Part shown: piece after piece, positions 25,428 through 34,318 of the stretch | Layout of the letters: each line of letters opens with the position of its first letter | Position numbering within the stretch: position 1 is the stretch's first letter | NCBI GenBank assembly: GCA_964017965.1 | Contig: CAXHNV010000001.1 | Span: 310,001 to 374,000 of the forward strand | Reading direction: 5' to 3' | Origin: UBA2883 sp964017965 | Lineage (GTDB): Bacteria > Cyanobacteriota > Vampirovibrionia > Gastranaerophilales > Gastranaerophilaceae | Length of the DNA: 64,000 nucleotides | Translations under genes and position numbers: made by a program | Notes under the pieces: model-generated | The model's database searches: none | Seen by the model: the letters and a program-made list of their open reading frames with translations, nothing else | What the model was told of the DNA's origin: nothing

Positions 25428-26315
25428 CTATTCCTCGTTTTCTTCCTGGGCTTCGAGTATGGCTAAAATTTTGTCCTGTTCGAGTTTATCGTGAATCTGT
25501 GAGTTTATCTCACCACCGATAAGCAATAACATAGACGTGAAATACAACCAAATCATTAACATCGCAAACGCCGCAATCGAGCCGTATATAAAGTTATAAG
25601 TGTGTAAAGTATTAACGTACAAAGCAAACCCGCCCGACGCAATCAACCATATAACACAGAAAAATATCGCACCCGGCAGAGCGCTCTTACGCTTAAGCTC
25701 CTCGCTCCACGATACATCAGGAAAGATATAATAATGTAAAAACGCCATTATAAACAATGCCAAAAACGCTATCGGCCACCTGATTAATAACAGCACATCA
25801 CCCATTTCAGGAGTAATTGCGGTATAAGCTATCAAAAACCGGATAATCAGCTTCCCAAAGATAATAGTGTTAATACTCAAAAACAACACCAACGTATTAA
25901 CAATAACCATCATCAACGACAACAGTCTCGTATAAATAAACGCCCTCGTCTCTTCAACCTTATAGGCTCTGTTCATACCCTTTATAACAACAGACAAAGC
26001 GTTCATTGACATAAAAAGTGTTACAAACAACGCAAAAAAAGCAACAGAACGACCGCTTGCAAACTCAAGCACCTGATTCAGCACCATGTGAATCAACCTT
26101 ACAGAATCCTCAGGCATAAACTTGAGCAAGAATATGAAAAGCGGGTTCATATAATAGTTTTTACCGATAAGGTTAAACAACGACATCAAAAACAGCATAA
26201 ACGGGAATATCCCGATAACAAGCATATAACTCATCTCTGCAGCCATGCCTGAAAAATCGTGCTCGATAATAGAAAGTATGGTTTTTTTCAAAAAGTTATA
26301 AGTCTTAGTCTTCAT
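25428..26315 (-). CDS. YihY/BrkB-family membrane protein
   Basis: 295 aa with about six membrane helices. The family start is visible: a cytoplasmic N-terminus, then FSGMAAEMSYMLVIGIFPFM, and near the C-terminus GAIFFCVIWLIASGGFALY and YGSIAAFAMLMIWLYFTSML, all typical of YihY/BrkB. The acidic tail ends in Glu repeats. Exact function of the family is uncertain; some members are called virulence or transport proteins. Its start overlaps the end of nrnA by 11 bases, so the two form an operon. Confidence 0.88.
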   Translation of the reverse strand: MKTKTYNFLKKTILSIIEHDFSGMAAEMSYMLVIGIFPFMLFLMSLFNLIGKNYYMNPLFIFLLKFMPEDSVRLIHMVLNQVLEFASGRSVAFFALFVTLFMSMNALSVVIKGMNRAYKVEETRAFIYTRLLSLMMVIVNTLVLFLSINTIIFGKLIIRFLIAYTAITPEMGDVLLLIRWPIAFLALFIMAFLHYYIFPDVSWSEELKRKSALPGAIFFCVIWLIASGGFALYVNTLHTYNFIYGSIAAFAMLMIWLYFTSMLLLIGGEINSQIHDKLEQDKILAILEAQEENEE

Positions 26316-27273
26316 AACCCGCCTTCTTTATCGCATCAAGCACCTTTTTAACAGCAGTCTCAACACCGGATTTAATCGTACAGCCAGCAGCTCTTGAGTG
26401 TCCGCCGCCACCAAACTCTGAACATATCTTAGCAACATCATAAATCTTGCTGCGCATTGATATTTTAGAAGTCTTATTAGGCTCAACCTCTTTGACAACA
26501 AACGCAATATCAGTCGTCTCAATCGCTCTTAAGCTCTCAGCAAGCCCTTCTGTATAATCATCCTTCGCCTTAAACCGTTCCAAATCCTTTTTATAAACAG
26601 TCGTATAAGCAATCTTATTATCATCGCTAAAAACTGCTTTTTGAATACAATGGTTCTGGAACATGACATAACTCTTTGATTTAAGTTCATAGCAATACGT
26701 ATAGACCTTGTTGGGATTAACCCCGAGCTTAACAAGTTCGCTTGCTATCTGAAAAACTTCCGCTGTGGTATTATCGAACCTAAATCCGCCTGTATCTGTC
26801 AGAATAGCGGTATAAATACATTCTGCCGTATCCAAATCGAGTTCCCAACCCCATAACTTAAACAGTTTAAACAACACTTCACCCGCTGAGCTTGCTTCCG
26901 GAAGAACGTAATTGTAATCGCCAAAATTGTTATTGGTTTTGTGGTGGTCGATATTAACCGTTGTTTTAGCTCTGTCGAAAAGCGGTTTCATATCAGAGAT
27001 TCTGTCTATAGCCGCAACATCAACAGTGATAACCAAATCATAAACAATAGAAGTATCAAAACTGTGTTTTGCGTATTCCATATTCGGCAAAAACTTATAG
27101 ATAGGCGAAATATAGGTCAGAGTACAGATATCGCAGCGTTTTTTAAGGTTATGATAAATCGCTGAATAAAGACCGCAGGTTGAACCTAAAGCATCGCCGT
27201 CAGGGTTGACGTGTGAGATGATTAGAATCTTCTTCGCACTTTGTATTGCCTCTTTAATCTTCTCATAGTTCAT
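26305..27273 (-). CDS. nrnA: DHH/DHHA1 phosphoesterase (NrnA-like nanoRNase/pAp phosphatase)
   Basis: 322 aa. DHH domain motifs: ISHVNPDGDALGS, TVDVAAIDR, NIDHHKTNNNFGDYN with the signature DHH, and TDTGGFRFDNT; DHHA1 domain with GGGHSRAAGC near the C-terminus. Members degrade 2-5 nt RNA fragments and dephosphorylate pAp with Mn2+. The ATG at 27273 has no Shine-Dalgarno but has TTGCCA-N17-TATCAT ending exactly six bases upstream, implying a leaderless mRNA. Divergent from dciA. Confidence 0.92.
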   Translation of the reverse strand: MNYEKIKEAIQSAKKILIISHVNPDGDALGSTCGLYSAIYHNLKKRCDICTLTYISPIYKFLPNMEYAKHSFDTSIVYDLVITVDVAAIDRISDMKPLFDRAKTTVNIDHHKTNNNFGDYNYVLPEASSAGEVLFKLFKLWGWELDLDTAECIYTAILTDTGGFRFDNTTAEVFQIASELVKLGVNPNKVYTYCYELKSKSYVMFQNHCIQKAVFSDDNKIAYTTVYKKDLERFKAKDDYTEGLAESLRAIETTDIAFVVKEVEPNKTSKISMRSKIYDVAKICSEFGGGGHSRAAGCTIKSGVETAVKKVLDAIKKAGYED

Positions 27274-27279
27274 TGTATA

Positions 27280-27308
27280 ATGATATCACAAAACTTTTAC
27301 GGTGGCAA
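27280..27308 (-). promoter_or_regulatory. nrnA promoter, leaderless type
   Basis: On the minus strand TTGCCA (27308-27303), 17 bases, TATCAT (27285-27280), then six bases to the ATG at 27273. A TATAAT on the plus strand (27276-27281) overlaps it and could serve the divergent dciA-like gene. Confidence 0.55.
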
Positions 27309-27309
27309 A

Positions 27310-27639
27310 ATGAAAGAAATTTTATACACGGATTTTGAAGGGTTAGACGATTTGATGTCTAAGATGCTGGCAGAAAATGCACAGTTGCAAAAGGCTATGA
27401 AACGTTCTAACCTGTATAAGTTCTGGTCGAAGGTTGTAGGCAAACCCTTTGACACCAAATCCAAACCCCACGGGATGATAGGTGCACACACAATGGTTGT
27501 TGCTTGTGAAAGCGCTGTTGTTGTTCAGGAGCTGACACTCCGTAAACGTCAAATCATCAAAAAACTCGCACCTTACGTTAAATCGTTACGTATCAATTTG
27601 AAAGATATCGTTTTCGACGTAAAGAGATGGAACAATTAA
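27310..27639 (+). CDS. dciA: DUF721/DciA-like protein (probable replicative helicase loader factor)
   Basis: 109 aa from the ATG at 27310, which is preceded by GGTGG; longer frames upstream have no ribosome site and run into the nrnA promoter. The KH-like DUF721 core is visible: LYKFWSKVVGKPF, then GAHTMVVACESAVVVQELTL and KKLAPYV. DciA proteins interact with the replicative helicase DnaB in bacteria lacking DnaC. Identification at the superfamily level is good; the role is by analogy. Confidence 0.72.
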   Translation: MKEILYTDFEGLDDLMSKMLAENAQLQKAMKRSNLYKFWSKVVGKPFDTKSKPHGMIGAHTMVVACESAVVVQELTLRKRQIIKKLAPYVKSLRINLKDIVFDVKRWNN

Positions 27640-27698
27640 TTTACTATTTTTCTATGTTTACAGTATAATTGTTTTAATGGAAAAATGAGGGTTAGCTG

Positions 27699-28979
27699 TT
27701 GAAAAATCACGCGTTATCTATATGGATATTAGTAGCTCTGGTTGCGGGTATAATCGTAGGTGCTGTAGCGCCTGAATTCGCCGTAAAAATGCACCCGTTG
27801 GCAACTATATTCTTAAGAATGGTTAAGATGATTATTGCACCGTTGTTGTTTGCAACGCTTGTTGTAGGGATTGCAGGACACGGTGATGTCAAAAAAGTGG
27901 GTCGTGTAGGGCTTAAGACCATTATCTATTTTGAGGTTGTAACAACAATAGCGTTGCTTATCGGGCTTGGGGTTGCAAACTTCACAAATCCCGGAAGCGG
28001 CAACTTTAACGCTATTAACTTCCCGAACCTTGATGAAATCACTCAGATGTCTTCTATGGTTCATCACAATTCTTTCAGTGACTTTTTCACGGGTATGTTC
28101 CCGACAAGTATTGTACAATCTATGGCAGAAGGCAATCTGTTACAGATAGTTGTATTCTCTATCTTCTTCGCGCTTGCTATCTGTGCAATCGGGCAAAAAG
28201 CTAAACCCGTTATGGATTTACTCAACTCTGTTTGTCAGATAATGTTCAAGTTCACGGAGTTTGTTATGTTGTTTGCGCCTATCGGTATCTTTGGTGCAAT
28301 CTCTTACACCGTTGGCTCTAACGGGATTATGGTACTCAAAAACTACGCAAAAATCATAGGTTCATTGTATTTTGCACTGTTCATATTCGTAGCGTTTGTA
28401 TTATTCATAGCCTGCAAAATAGTCGGAATCTCGTTAAGAGCGCTATTGAGAGCTATTGAAGAGCCTGCTTTGCTTGCATTCTCTACAGCAAGTTCAGAAG
28501 CGGCACTACCAAAGGCTATGGAGATTATGGAGAAATTCGGGGTACCGAAATCAATCGTCGGGTTTGTTATGCCTACAGGCTACACGTTCAACCTTGACGG
28601 AAGCACGTTATACCTTGCAATTGCGGTTATTTTCTGTGCTCAGCTTGCAGGGGTTGATATGACTATCGAGCAGCAGTTGATTGTTATGTTTGCACTTATG
28701 GTTACAAGCAAAGGTATTGCAGGTGTTCCGCGTGTTGCACTAATCGTGCTTGCGGGAACCTTAACAAGTTTTCATATCCCAATCGTTGGTATTGCAGTAT
28801 TATTAGGTATCGACCAGTTGTTAGATATGGGTAGAACAACCGTTAACCTTATCGGAAACTGCGTCGCAACAGTAGTTATTGCACGTTGGGAAAACGAGTT
28901 TGATTATGATAAAATGAATAATTACATCGTGTCTTCCGCCGAGAAGCTCGAATGTAAAAAATATAATGAGGAGCAATAA
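27699..28979 (+). CDS. Dicarboxylate/amino acid:cation symporter (DAACS family)
   Basis: 426 aa, about eight membrane helices plus two re-entrant hairpins. Signature elements: SSEAALP in the first hairpin, FVMPTGYTFNLDGSTLYLA in helix 7, and RTTVNLIGNCVATVV in helix 8 with the substrate-binding Arg/Asp/Asn pattern. Imports glutamate, aspartate or C4-dicarboxylates with H+ or Na+. The start is a TTG at 27699 with GAGGG seven bases upstream; TATAAT at 27664-27669 is a likely -10. Its stop is directly followed by the ileS ATG, so the two are co-transcribed. Confidence 0.92.
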   Translation: MKNHALSIWILVALVAGIIVGAVAPEFAVKMHPLATIFLRMVKMIIAPLLFATLVVGIAGHGDVKKVGRVGLKTIIYFEVVTTIALLIGLGVANFTNPGSGNFNAINFPNLDEITQMSSMVHHNSFSDFFTGMFPTSIVQSMAEGNLLQIVVFSIFFALAICAIGQKAKPVMDLLNSVCQIMFKFTEFVMLFAPIGIFGAISYTVGSNGIMVLKNYAKIIGSLYFALFIFVAFVLFIACKIVGISLRALLRAIEEPALLAFSTASSEAALPKAMEIMEKFGVPKSIVGFVMPTGYTFNLDGSTLYLAIAVIFCAQLAGVDMTIEQQLIVMFALMVTSKGIAGVPRVALIVLAGTLTSFHIPIVGIAVLLGIDQLLDMGRTTVNLIGNCVATVVIARWENEFDYDKMNNYIVSSAEKLECKKYNEEQ

Positions 28980-31805
28980 ATGACAGAAGAAAATAATAAG
29001 GTTGAATATAAAAAGACGCTTAACCTTCCTGAAACTACGCTTGCTATGCGTGCTAATGCTACAGTAAGAGAGTTGGAAATCCAAAAGTTCTGGGAAGAAA
29101 ACAATATTTATGAAGAGATTGTAGGACAACGTGACAAAACAAAATCTTTTATCTTACACGACGGTCCTCCGTATCTGAGCTCTGAAAAAATCCACGTTGG
29201 TACAGCTTTAAACAAAATCCTTAAAGATATTTTAATCAAATACAAATCTCTAAAAGGGTTCTATGCTCCTTATGTACCAGGTTATGACGGACACGGTCTG
29301 CCTATCGAAAACGCTGTTGTTAAGAACATCAAAGGCGGTCGTCACGCAATCACCGAAACAGAACTCAGAGCAAAATGCAGAGAGTTCGCTCATAAGAACC
29401 TTAAAGGTCAAGAGAGCGAGTTCAAAAGATTAGGTGTTCTCGGCAACTGGGAAAACCCTTATCTTACAATCAACCCTGAATACGAAGCTGAACAGGTTAG
29501 AGTATTCGGCGAAATGTACAAAAAAGGTTATATCGAAAAAGGGCTTAAACCTGTTTACTGGTGTGCTTCTTGTGAAACAGCGCTGGCTGAAGCAGAGGTT
29601 GAATACGCAGACCACACCTCTACATCTATCTATGTAAGGTTTAAGTTCGATTCAGAATCAACTTCAAAAATCCAAAACTTAGTTGACCTTCAAGGTAAAG
29701 ATGTTTACGCAATCATCTGGACAACTACACCTTGGACGATTCCTTCAAATATGGCTATTTCTATGCACCCTCGTTATGAATACACATTCTTTAATTATAA
29801 CGGTGATGTTTATGTTGTAGCTCAAGAGTTGTTGGGTTCGTTCTTGAAAGATGTTGAATGGGAAGAATCAGACATCAAGGTTCTTGGAACTTGCAAAGGT
29901 CAGGATTTAGAGCTTTTGACAACAAACCACCCGCTTGTTAACCGTAAATCACCTATTATCTTAGGCGAACACGTAACATTAGAAGCCGGTACAGGTTCTG
30001 TTCACACCGCTCCGGGTCACGGTTTAGAGGATTACGAGGTTGGCTGCAAATACAATATCGAAGTATTCTCACCGTTAGACGCTGCAGGTGTTTGGACTGA
30101 TATCGTCGGTATCGATGAGCTTGTGGGAGTACCTTACTACAAAGGTAACGCTATGGTTATCGAAATGCTAAGCGGTAAAGGTGCATTATTAAAACAACAA
30201 GACATCCAACACAGTTATCCGCACTGCTGGAGATGTAAAAAACCGGTTATCTATAGAGCTACACCTCAATGGTTTGTTAAGGTTGACAAATTCAGAGACG
30301 AAACTCTTGAATCAATCAAAGGTGTAAAATGGATTCCTGCAAGCGGTGAAAACCGTATCGGAAACATGGTTGCAACACGTACAGACTGGTGTATTTCACG
30401 TCAAAGAGCGTGGGGTGTGCCTATCCCTATCTTCTATTGTGAAGACTGCGGCGAGGTTATCTGTACGGATGAAACTATCGAAAACGTAGCAAAAATGTTT
30501 GATAAAGAAAGTTCAGACGCGTGGGTTAAATACTCAGCGGAAGAATTGTTGCCTCAAGGTTTCAAATGTCCTAAATGCGGTAAGACACACTTTAGAAAAG
30601 AACGCGATATTATGGACGTTTGGTTCGATAGCGGTGTTTCTTGGAGAGCTGTTGTTGAAAAACGCGCTGATGAACTCGGTCACACACCTGTTGATTTGTA
30701 CCTTGAAGGTTCTGACCAACATAGAGGCTGGTTCCAGTCTTCTTTGTTGACTTCTATCGCAACACAAGGTAAAGCACCTTATAAAGAAGTGCTTACTCAC
30801 GGGTTCGTATTCGGTGAAGACGGCAGAAAGATGTCAAAATCTTTAGGTAACTACATCAGACCTGATGATATTATCAAAAACTACGGTGCCGATATCCTCA
30901 GATTATGGGCAGCATCCGTTGATTACAGAAACGACATCAAAATCGGTAACAATATCATCGGTCAGTTGACAGAAATCTTTAAGAAAACAAGAAACACGGC
31001 AAGATTCTTAATGGGTAATATCCACGACTTCAACCCGGCAGAAGATTACGTTGGTTACGCTGATTTGAAACCTATCGACAAGTTTGCTTTGCATAAACTA
31101 AACAAAGTTATTGCAGAAGTAACAGAATCGTTTGAAAACTACGAGTTCTACAAGTACTTCCAATGCTTGCAAAACTTTGCGGCAGTCGATTTAAGCTCGT
31201 TCTATCTTGATATCGTAAAAGACAGATTGTATACTGCGGGCAAAAAATCGTTATCAAGACGCGCTTGTCAGACCGTGTTATATGAAACATTACAAACATT
31301 GGTTCGAATCCTTGCACCTGTAATGCCTCATCAGGCAGAAGATATCTGGCAAAACATGCCTGAATACCACAAAAACGGTGTGAAGAGCGTATTGTTGACT
31401 AACTGGCCTAACGTTCAGGCTTTATGGACAAATGAAGCGTTAGAAAAAGACTTCACAAAGATTCTTAAGGCAAGAGAGGTTGTAACAAGAGCGATTGAGC
31501 CTTTGAGAAGCGAAAAGAAAGTCGGAAGCTCATTAGAGGTTGCTGTTTACCTTAAGGCTGATGATTCTGAGGTATTAAAGAAGAATCAGGCTGATTTGGG
31601 CGATATTTTCATCGTTTCACAAGCTTATGTTACTGATATTAAACCGGCTGAGGTTCTTAGCGAATACTCAGAAGAAGGTTACACTGTTTGGGTAACAAAA
31701 GCAGAAGGCGAAAAATGCGAACGTTGTTGGAAATACCGTCAACTCGGTGAACATCAGGGCTATGAAACGATTTGTTCTGATTGCTATGACGCTGTAGTGG
31801 AGTAA
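28980..31805 (+). CDS. ileS: Isoleucyl-tRNA synthetase
   Basis: 941 aa class Ia synthetase. The HIGH motif appears as HVGT at residues 72-75 (after HDGPPYLSSEKI), a variant that I believe occurs in other bacterial IleS; KMSKSLGN is at about 617. Editing domain with TTTPWTIPSNMA. The C-terminal zinc-binding domain is complete: CERCWKYR ... CSDC. This is the bacterial type (with C-terminal Zn knuckle), not the eukaryotic-like, mupirocin-resistant type. Starts at the base after the symporter stop. Confidence 0.97.
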   Translation: MTEENNKVEYKKTLNLPETTLAMRANATVRELEIQKFWEENNIYEEIVGQRDKTKSFILHDGPPYLSSEKIHVGTALNKILKDILIKYKSLKGFYAPYVPGYDGHGLPIENAVVKNIKGGRHAITETELRAKCREFAHKNLKGQESEFKRLGVLGNWENPYLTINPEYEAEQVRVFGEMYKKGYIEKGLKPVYWCASCETALAEAEVEYADHTSTSIYVRFKFDSESTSKIQNLVDLQGKDVYAIIWTTTPWTIPSNMAISMHPRYEYTFFNYNGDVYVVAQELLGSFLKDVEWEESDIKVLGTCKGQDLELLTTNHPLVNRKSPIILGEHVTLEAGTGSVHTAPGHGLEDYEVGCKYNIEVFSPLDAAGVWTDIVGIDELVGVPYYKGNAMVIEMLSGKGALLKQQDIQHSYPHCWRCKKPVIYRATPQWFVKVDKFRDETLESIKGVKWIPASGENRIGNMVATRTDWCISRQRAWGVPIPIFYCEDCGEVICTDETIENVAKMFDKESSDAWVKYSAEELLPQGFKCPKCGKTHFRKERDIMDVWFDSGVSWRAVVEKRADELGHTPVDLYLEGSDQHRGWFQSSLLTSIATQGKAPYKEVLTHGFVFGEDGRKMSKSLGNYIRPDDIIKNYGADILRLWAASVDYRNDIKIGNNIIGQLTEIFKKTRNTARFLMGNIHDFNPAEDYVGYADLKPIDKFALHKLNKVIAEVTESFENYEFYKYFQCLQNFAAVDLSSFYLDIVKDRLYTAGKKSLSRRACQTVLYETLQTLVRILAPVMPHQAEDIWQNMPEYHKNGVKSVLLTNWPNVQALWTNEALEKDFTKILKAREVVTRAIEPLRSEKKVGSSLEVAVYLKADDSEVLKKNQADLGDIFIVSQAYVTDIKPAEVLSEYSEEGYTVWVTKAEGEKCERCWKYRQLGEHQGYETICSDCYDAVVE

Positions 31806-31810
31806 ACCCG

Positions 31811-32716
31811 ATGAGCGATATCAATGTATGCTTAGCGTGTGATAATAACTATGCAAAATATGCAGGGGTTGTTATTGCGTCTGTTCTTGCTAACGCTAAT
31901 GATGACGACAACTTGAATATTTATATCCTTGACGGCGGGATTGAAGAAGATAAAAAAAACGAAATCCTGTCATTAAAATCTATCAAAGACTGCAGGATTG
32001 AGTTTGTTGGTATTGATGAGAGCATGTTCGAGGATTATAAGAAGGTTGCCACCCACAAATACATTTCTATTGCAACATATTATCGGTTAAGACTATCGAC
32101 TTTGTTACCTGATGTTGACAGAATAATCTATTTTGACTGCGATATGGTAGTAAATTCAAGTCTGGCTGAACTGTTTAATACTGAGCTCGGTGATAATATT
32201 ATTGCGGGTGTTCGTGACATAAATAAACGCATGCTTAAGAAAAACCCGTCTTATATCAATGCGGGATTAGTACTTTTTGACCTTAAAAAGATACGTGAGC
32301 AGGGTATAGAACAACAGTTTTACGATTATACAAACAAGAATTTTGAAACAATAACGGTTGGCGATCAGCAGATTATAAATGATGTTTTGAATGGCAGGAT
32401 AAAGATTGTCGGTGATGAATGGAATGTACAATCAAGCAACTTTACAAACCGTTCAAGCTACACAAAACATCCTAAGGTAGTCCATTATGTAGCGAGAAAG
32501 AAACCATGGCACTTTGGTTCGTTTAGTTTTCACAGAGCGTTATATTTTAAGTATCTGCAGTTGACCCCGTGGAAGCTCACAACAGCGAAAGAAAAGTTTT
32601 ACTGGTACTATTTAAACCAGTTAAAATCGCTTGTAGACTATGTTTTCTACCGTCCGCTTTTCTTGTTTAGACCACGCTTCTACGAAGCTGTACTCAAAAC
32701 TTATTTTTCTTTTTAA
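31811..32716 (+). CDS. Family 8 glycosyltransferase
   Basis: 301 aa. GT8 motifs: NVCLACDNNYAKYAGVVIAS at the N-terminus, YFDCDMVVNSSLAELF with the metal-binding DxD, NAGLVLFDLKKI and DQQIINDVLNG. Family members add galactose or glucose to lipopolysaccharide cores or related glycans. The C-terminal 80 residues are basic and aromatic, suited to membrane-surface binding. GGAG precedes the ATG by eight bases; five bases separate it from ileS. Overlaps the convergent YkgJ-family gene by 23 bases. Confidence 0.88.
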   Translation: MSDINVCLACDNNYAKYAGVVIASVLANANDDDNLNIYILDGGIEEDKKNEILSLKSIKDCRIEFVGIDESMFEDYKKVATHKYISIATYYRLRLSTLLPDVDRIIYFDCDMVVNSSLAELFNTELGDNIIAGVRDINKRMLKKNPSYINAGLVLFDLKKIREQGIEQQFYDYTNKNFETITVGDQQIINDVLNGRIKIVGDEWNVQSSNFTNRSSYTKHPKVVHYVARKKPWHFGSFSFHRALYFKYLQLTPWKLTTAKEKFYWYYLNQLKSLVDYVFYRPLFLFRPRFYEAVLKTYFSF

Positions 32717-33110
32717 CGTTTGAGAATACTTCTTCAAACGTTTCTATAGGTACGAGTTTGTAGCCGCAGTCTTCTGCCAGTCCGCCGCCCATAGCGAAAA
32801 TCTCTTCCTGCGGGTAACGTCTGCAGATACCCGGACGGGTCTTGTGTATCTTACACAGATTAGTCTCAGGGTCAAGGTTCTGACACTCAAATATAAGCCC
32901 TATCTCATCCTTACCTGTCACTTTCAAATAAGTATAAAACCTGTGCTGATGTTTAAGGTTCTCAAAATCCTTCTCGTCCTGTATTACACCTTTTGCGTGT
33001 TTTACATAAATCTGCCTGCAGCAGCGTCCGCAGCCTTTACAGCTGCCGATACGCTGATACTTACGTTTCAGAATCTTTGTAAGATAGAATTTTTTAAGCT
33101 TATTAAACAT
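32694..33110 (-). CDS. YkgJ-family cysteine cluster protein
   Basis: 138 aa. Eight-cysteine pattern of the YkgJ family (putative Zn or Fe-S chelating): CKGCGRCCRQIYV, then ECQNLDPETNLCKIHKTRPG and ICRRYP, and a final EDCGY. Function of the family is not established. The start overlaps the end of the GntR-like gene by eight bases, so the two are translationally coupled. Confidence 0.8.
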   Translation of the reverse strand: MFNKLKKFYLTKILKRKYQRIGSCKGCGRCCRQIYVKHAKGVIQDEKDFENLKHQHRFYTYLKVTGKDEIGLIFECQNLDPETNLCKIHKTRPGICRRYPQEEIFAMGGGLAEDCGYKLVPIETFEEVFSNVKKKNKF

Positions 33111-34206
33111 TGTTAATCGCTAACCATTTATACGCTTGTTCGTTTGATTCAGGCATACCAATTACATAAGTACCGCCGTAACGTCCGCGAGCAAATCTCA
33201 AAATACCCTGTTTTGCAAGGTTATTAAGCGCTTTTCTTATAGTGTTCTTGTTAACATCCAACATCTCTGACAACTCGTTGATAGAAGGAAGCTTTGAACC
33301 GATATCATAGTTGTTTATGATAATGTTTTTAATCTTGTTTTGAATCTTCTCGTAATGATAAAACGCTGTCTCCTGAGCAGGTGCAAAGATTGACATCTCA
33401 CGTCTCGGCTCAATCGCAGGGTTTTGCGAGTTGCTGATTACAACAGTACCGTATGAACCGCGTCTTGTTAACAACATCTTTTCTTTAACTAGCGATTGGA
33501 TAGCGTTATGCATAGTCTTCATGCTCACGTTGAACTCTTTCGCCAACTCTTCGTTTGAAGGGATTCTGTCACCGATTGAATAGTTTGAACAAATATGTTG
33601 TTTCAAATCGTTCGTAATCTTGCTCACTAATGTTTCTTCATCAGTGTTTTCGTTAATGATAAACTCGTTATTGGTTATAATAAGGTTCTTTTTCTCATCA
33701 TATTTTACAATCCCGTCAGTGATAAGCTTTGAGATAGCTGACATAACAGTGTTAACTGCCATATCAATCTCTTTTGCAAGCTGTCTTGTTGCAGGCATAT
33801 GTTGACCTATCTGCATATTGTTTGAAAGGATGTAGTTTTTAATACGTTCTTCTGCAATATCTTTTTTAGAAGTGCGTTTTCTCATCTCAGACATATCGTC
33901 GTTTTTGTCTTTGATAATCGAACCGATACGTTGTTTTGAATAAATATATTCTCTATCCTCAAGAATCTTCAAAACATTCTGGATAGTGCCTAAGCTAACC
34001 CCTAAATAATAGGCAAGGTCAGATTTTGTAGGTAACAAATCGCCAATATTAGCAATCTTTGTTTTTAATGCTGTATCGATACTTTTCATTATCAAGTTAG
34101 CAATAGTTTCTGTCTTGTTGCTGTTTTGCAAATCCGGTACAGACATATTCATATCAGATACTTTCAAGTGTCTAAGTTCGTTTTTCTTGTATGTTACGTA
34201 TTTCAT
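33103..34206 (-). CDS. GntR-like regulator made of four tandem winged-helix domains
   Basis: 367 aa. Four copies of a GntR-type winged HTH can be read: about residues 31-100 (LPTKSDLAYYLGVSLGTIQN), 115-178 (MPATRQLAKEIDMAVNTVMS), 193-259 (IPSNEELAKEFNVSMKTMHN) and 284-351 (LPSINELSEMLDVNKNTIRK), each followed by a wing (e.g. GSYGTVVI, GRYGGTYVI). There is no UTRA, FadR-type or aminotransferase effector domain, so it is DNA-binding throughout. Standard GntR proteins have one such domain. AGGT precedes the ATG. Ligand and targets unknown. Confidence 0.75.
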   Translation of the reverse strand: MKYVTYKKNELRHLKVSDMNMSVPDLQNSNKTETIANLIMKSIDTALKTKIANIGDLLPTKSDLAYYLGVSLGTIQNVLKILEDREYIYSKQRIGSIIKDKNDDMSEMRKRTSKKDIAEERIKNYILSNNMQIGQHMPATRQLAKEIDMAVNTVMSAISKLITDGIVKYDEKKNLIITNNEFIINENTDEETLVSKITNDLKQHICSNYSIGDRIPSNEELAKEFNVSMKTMHNAIQSLVKEKMLLTRRGSYGTVVISNSQNPAIEPRREMSIFAPAQETAFYHYEKIQNKIKNIIINNYDIGSKLPSINELSEMLDVNKNTIRKALNNLAKQGILRFARGRYGGTYVIGMPESNEQAYKWLAINNV

Positions 34207-34318
34207 TACCTACCCCATTTATTAAATTGATACTTTCTACAATTCATAGTGTACCATACATAAAAAAACAAACATACCCTGTAAAGATGATTTTTACATA
34301 AGTTAATATAAGTTGATA

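Noticed and set aside
28980..29210. Damaged HIGH motif (HVGT) in IleS
   Set aside because: All other IleS motifs are intact, and to my knowledge a Thr at the last position also occurs in other bacterial IleS, so it is not evidence of a defective enzyme.
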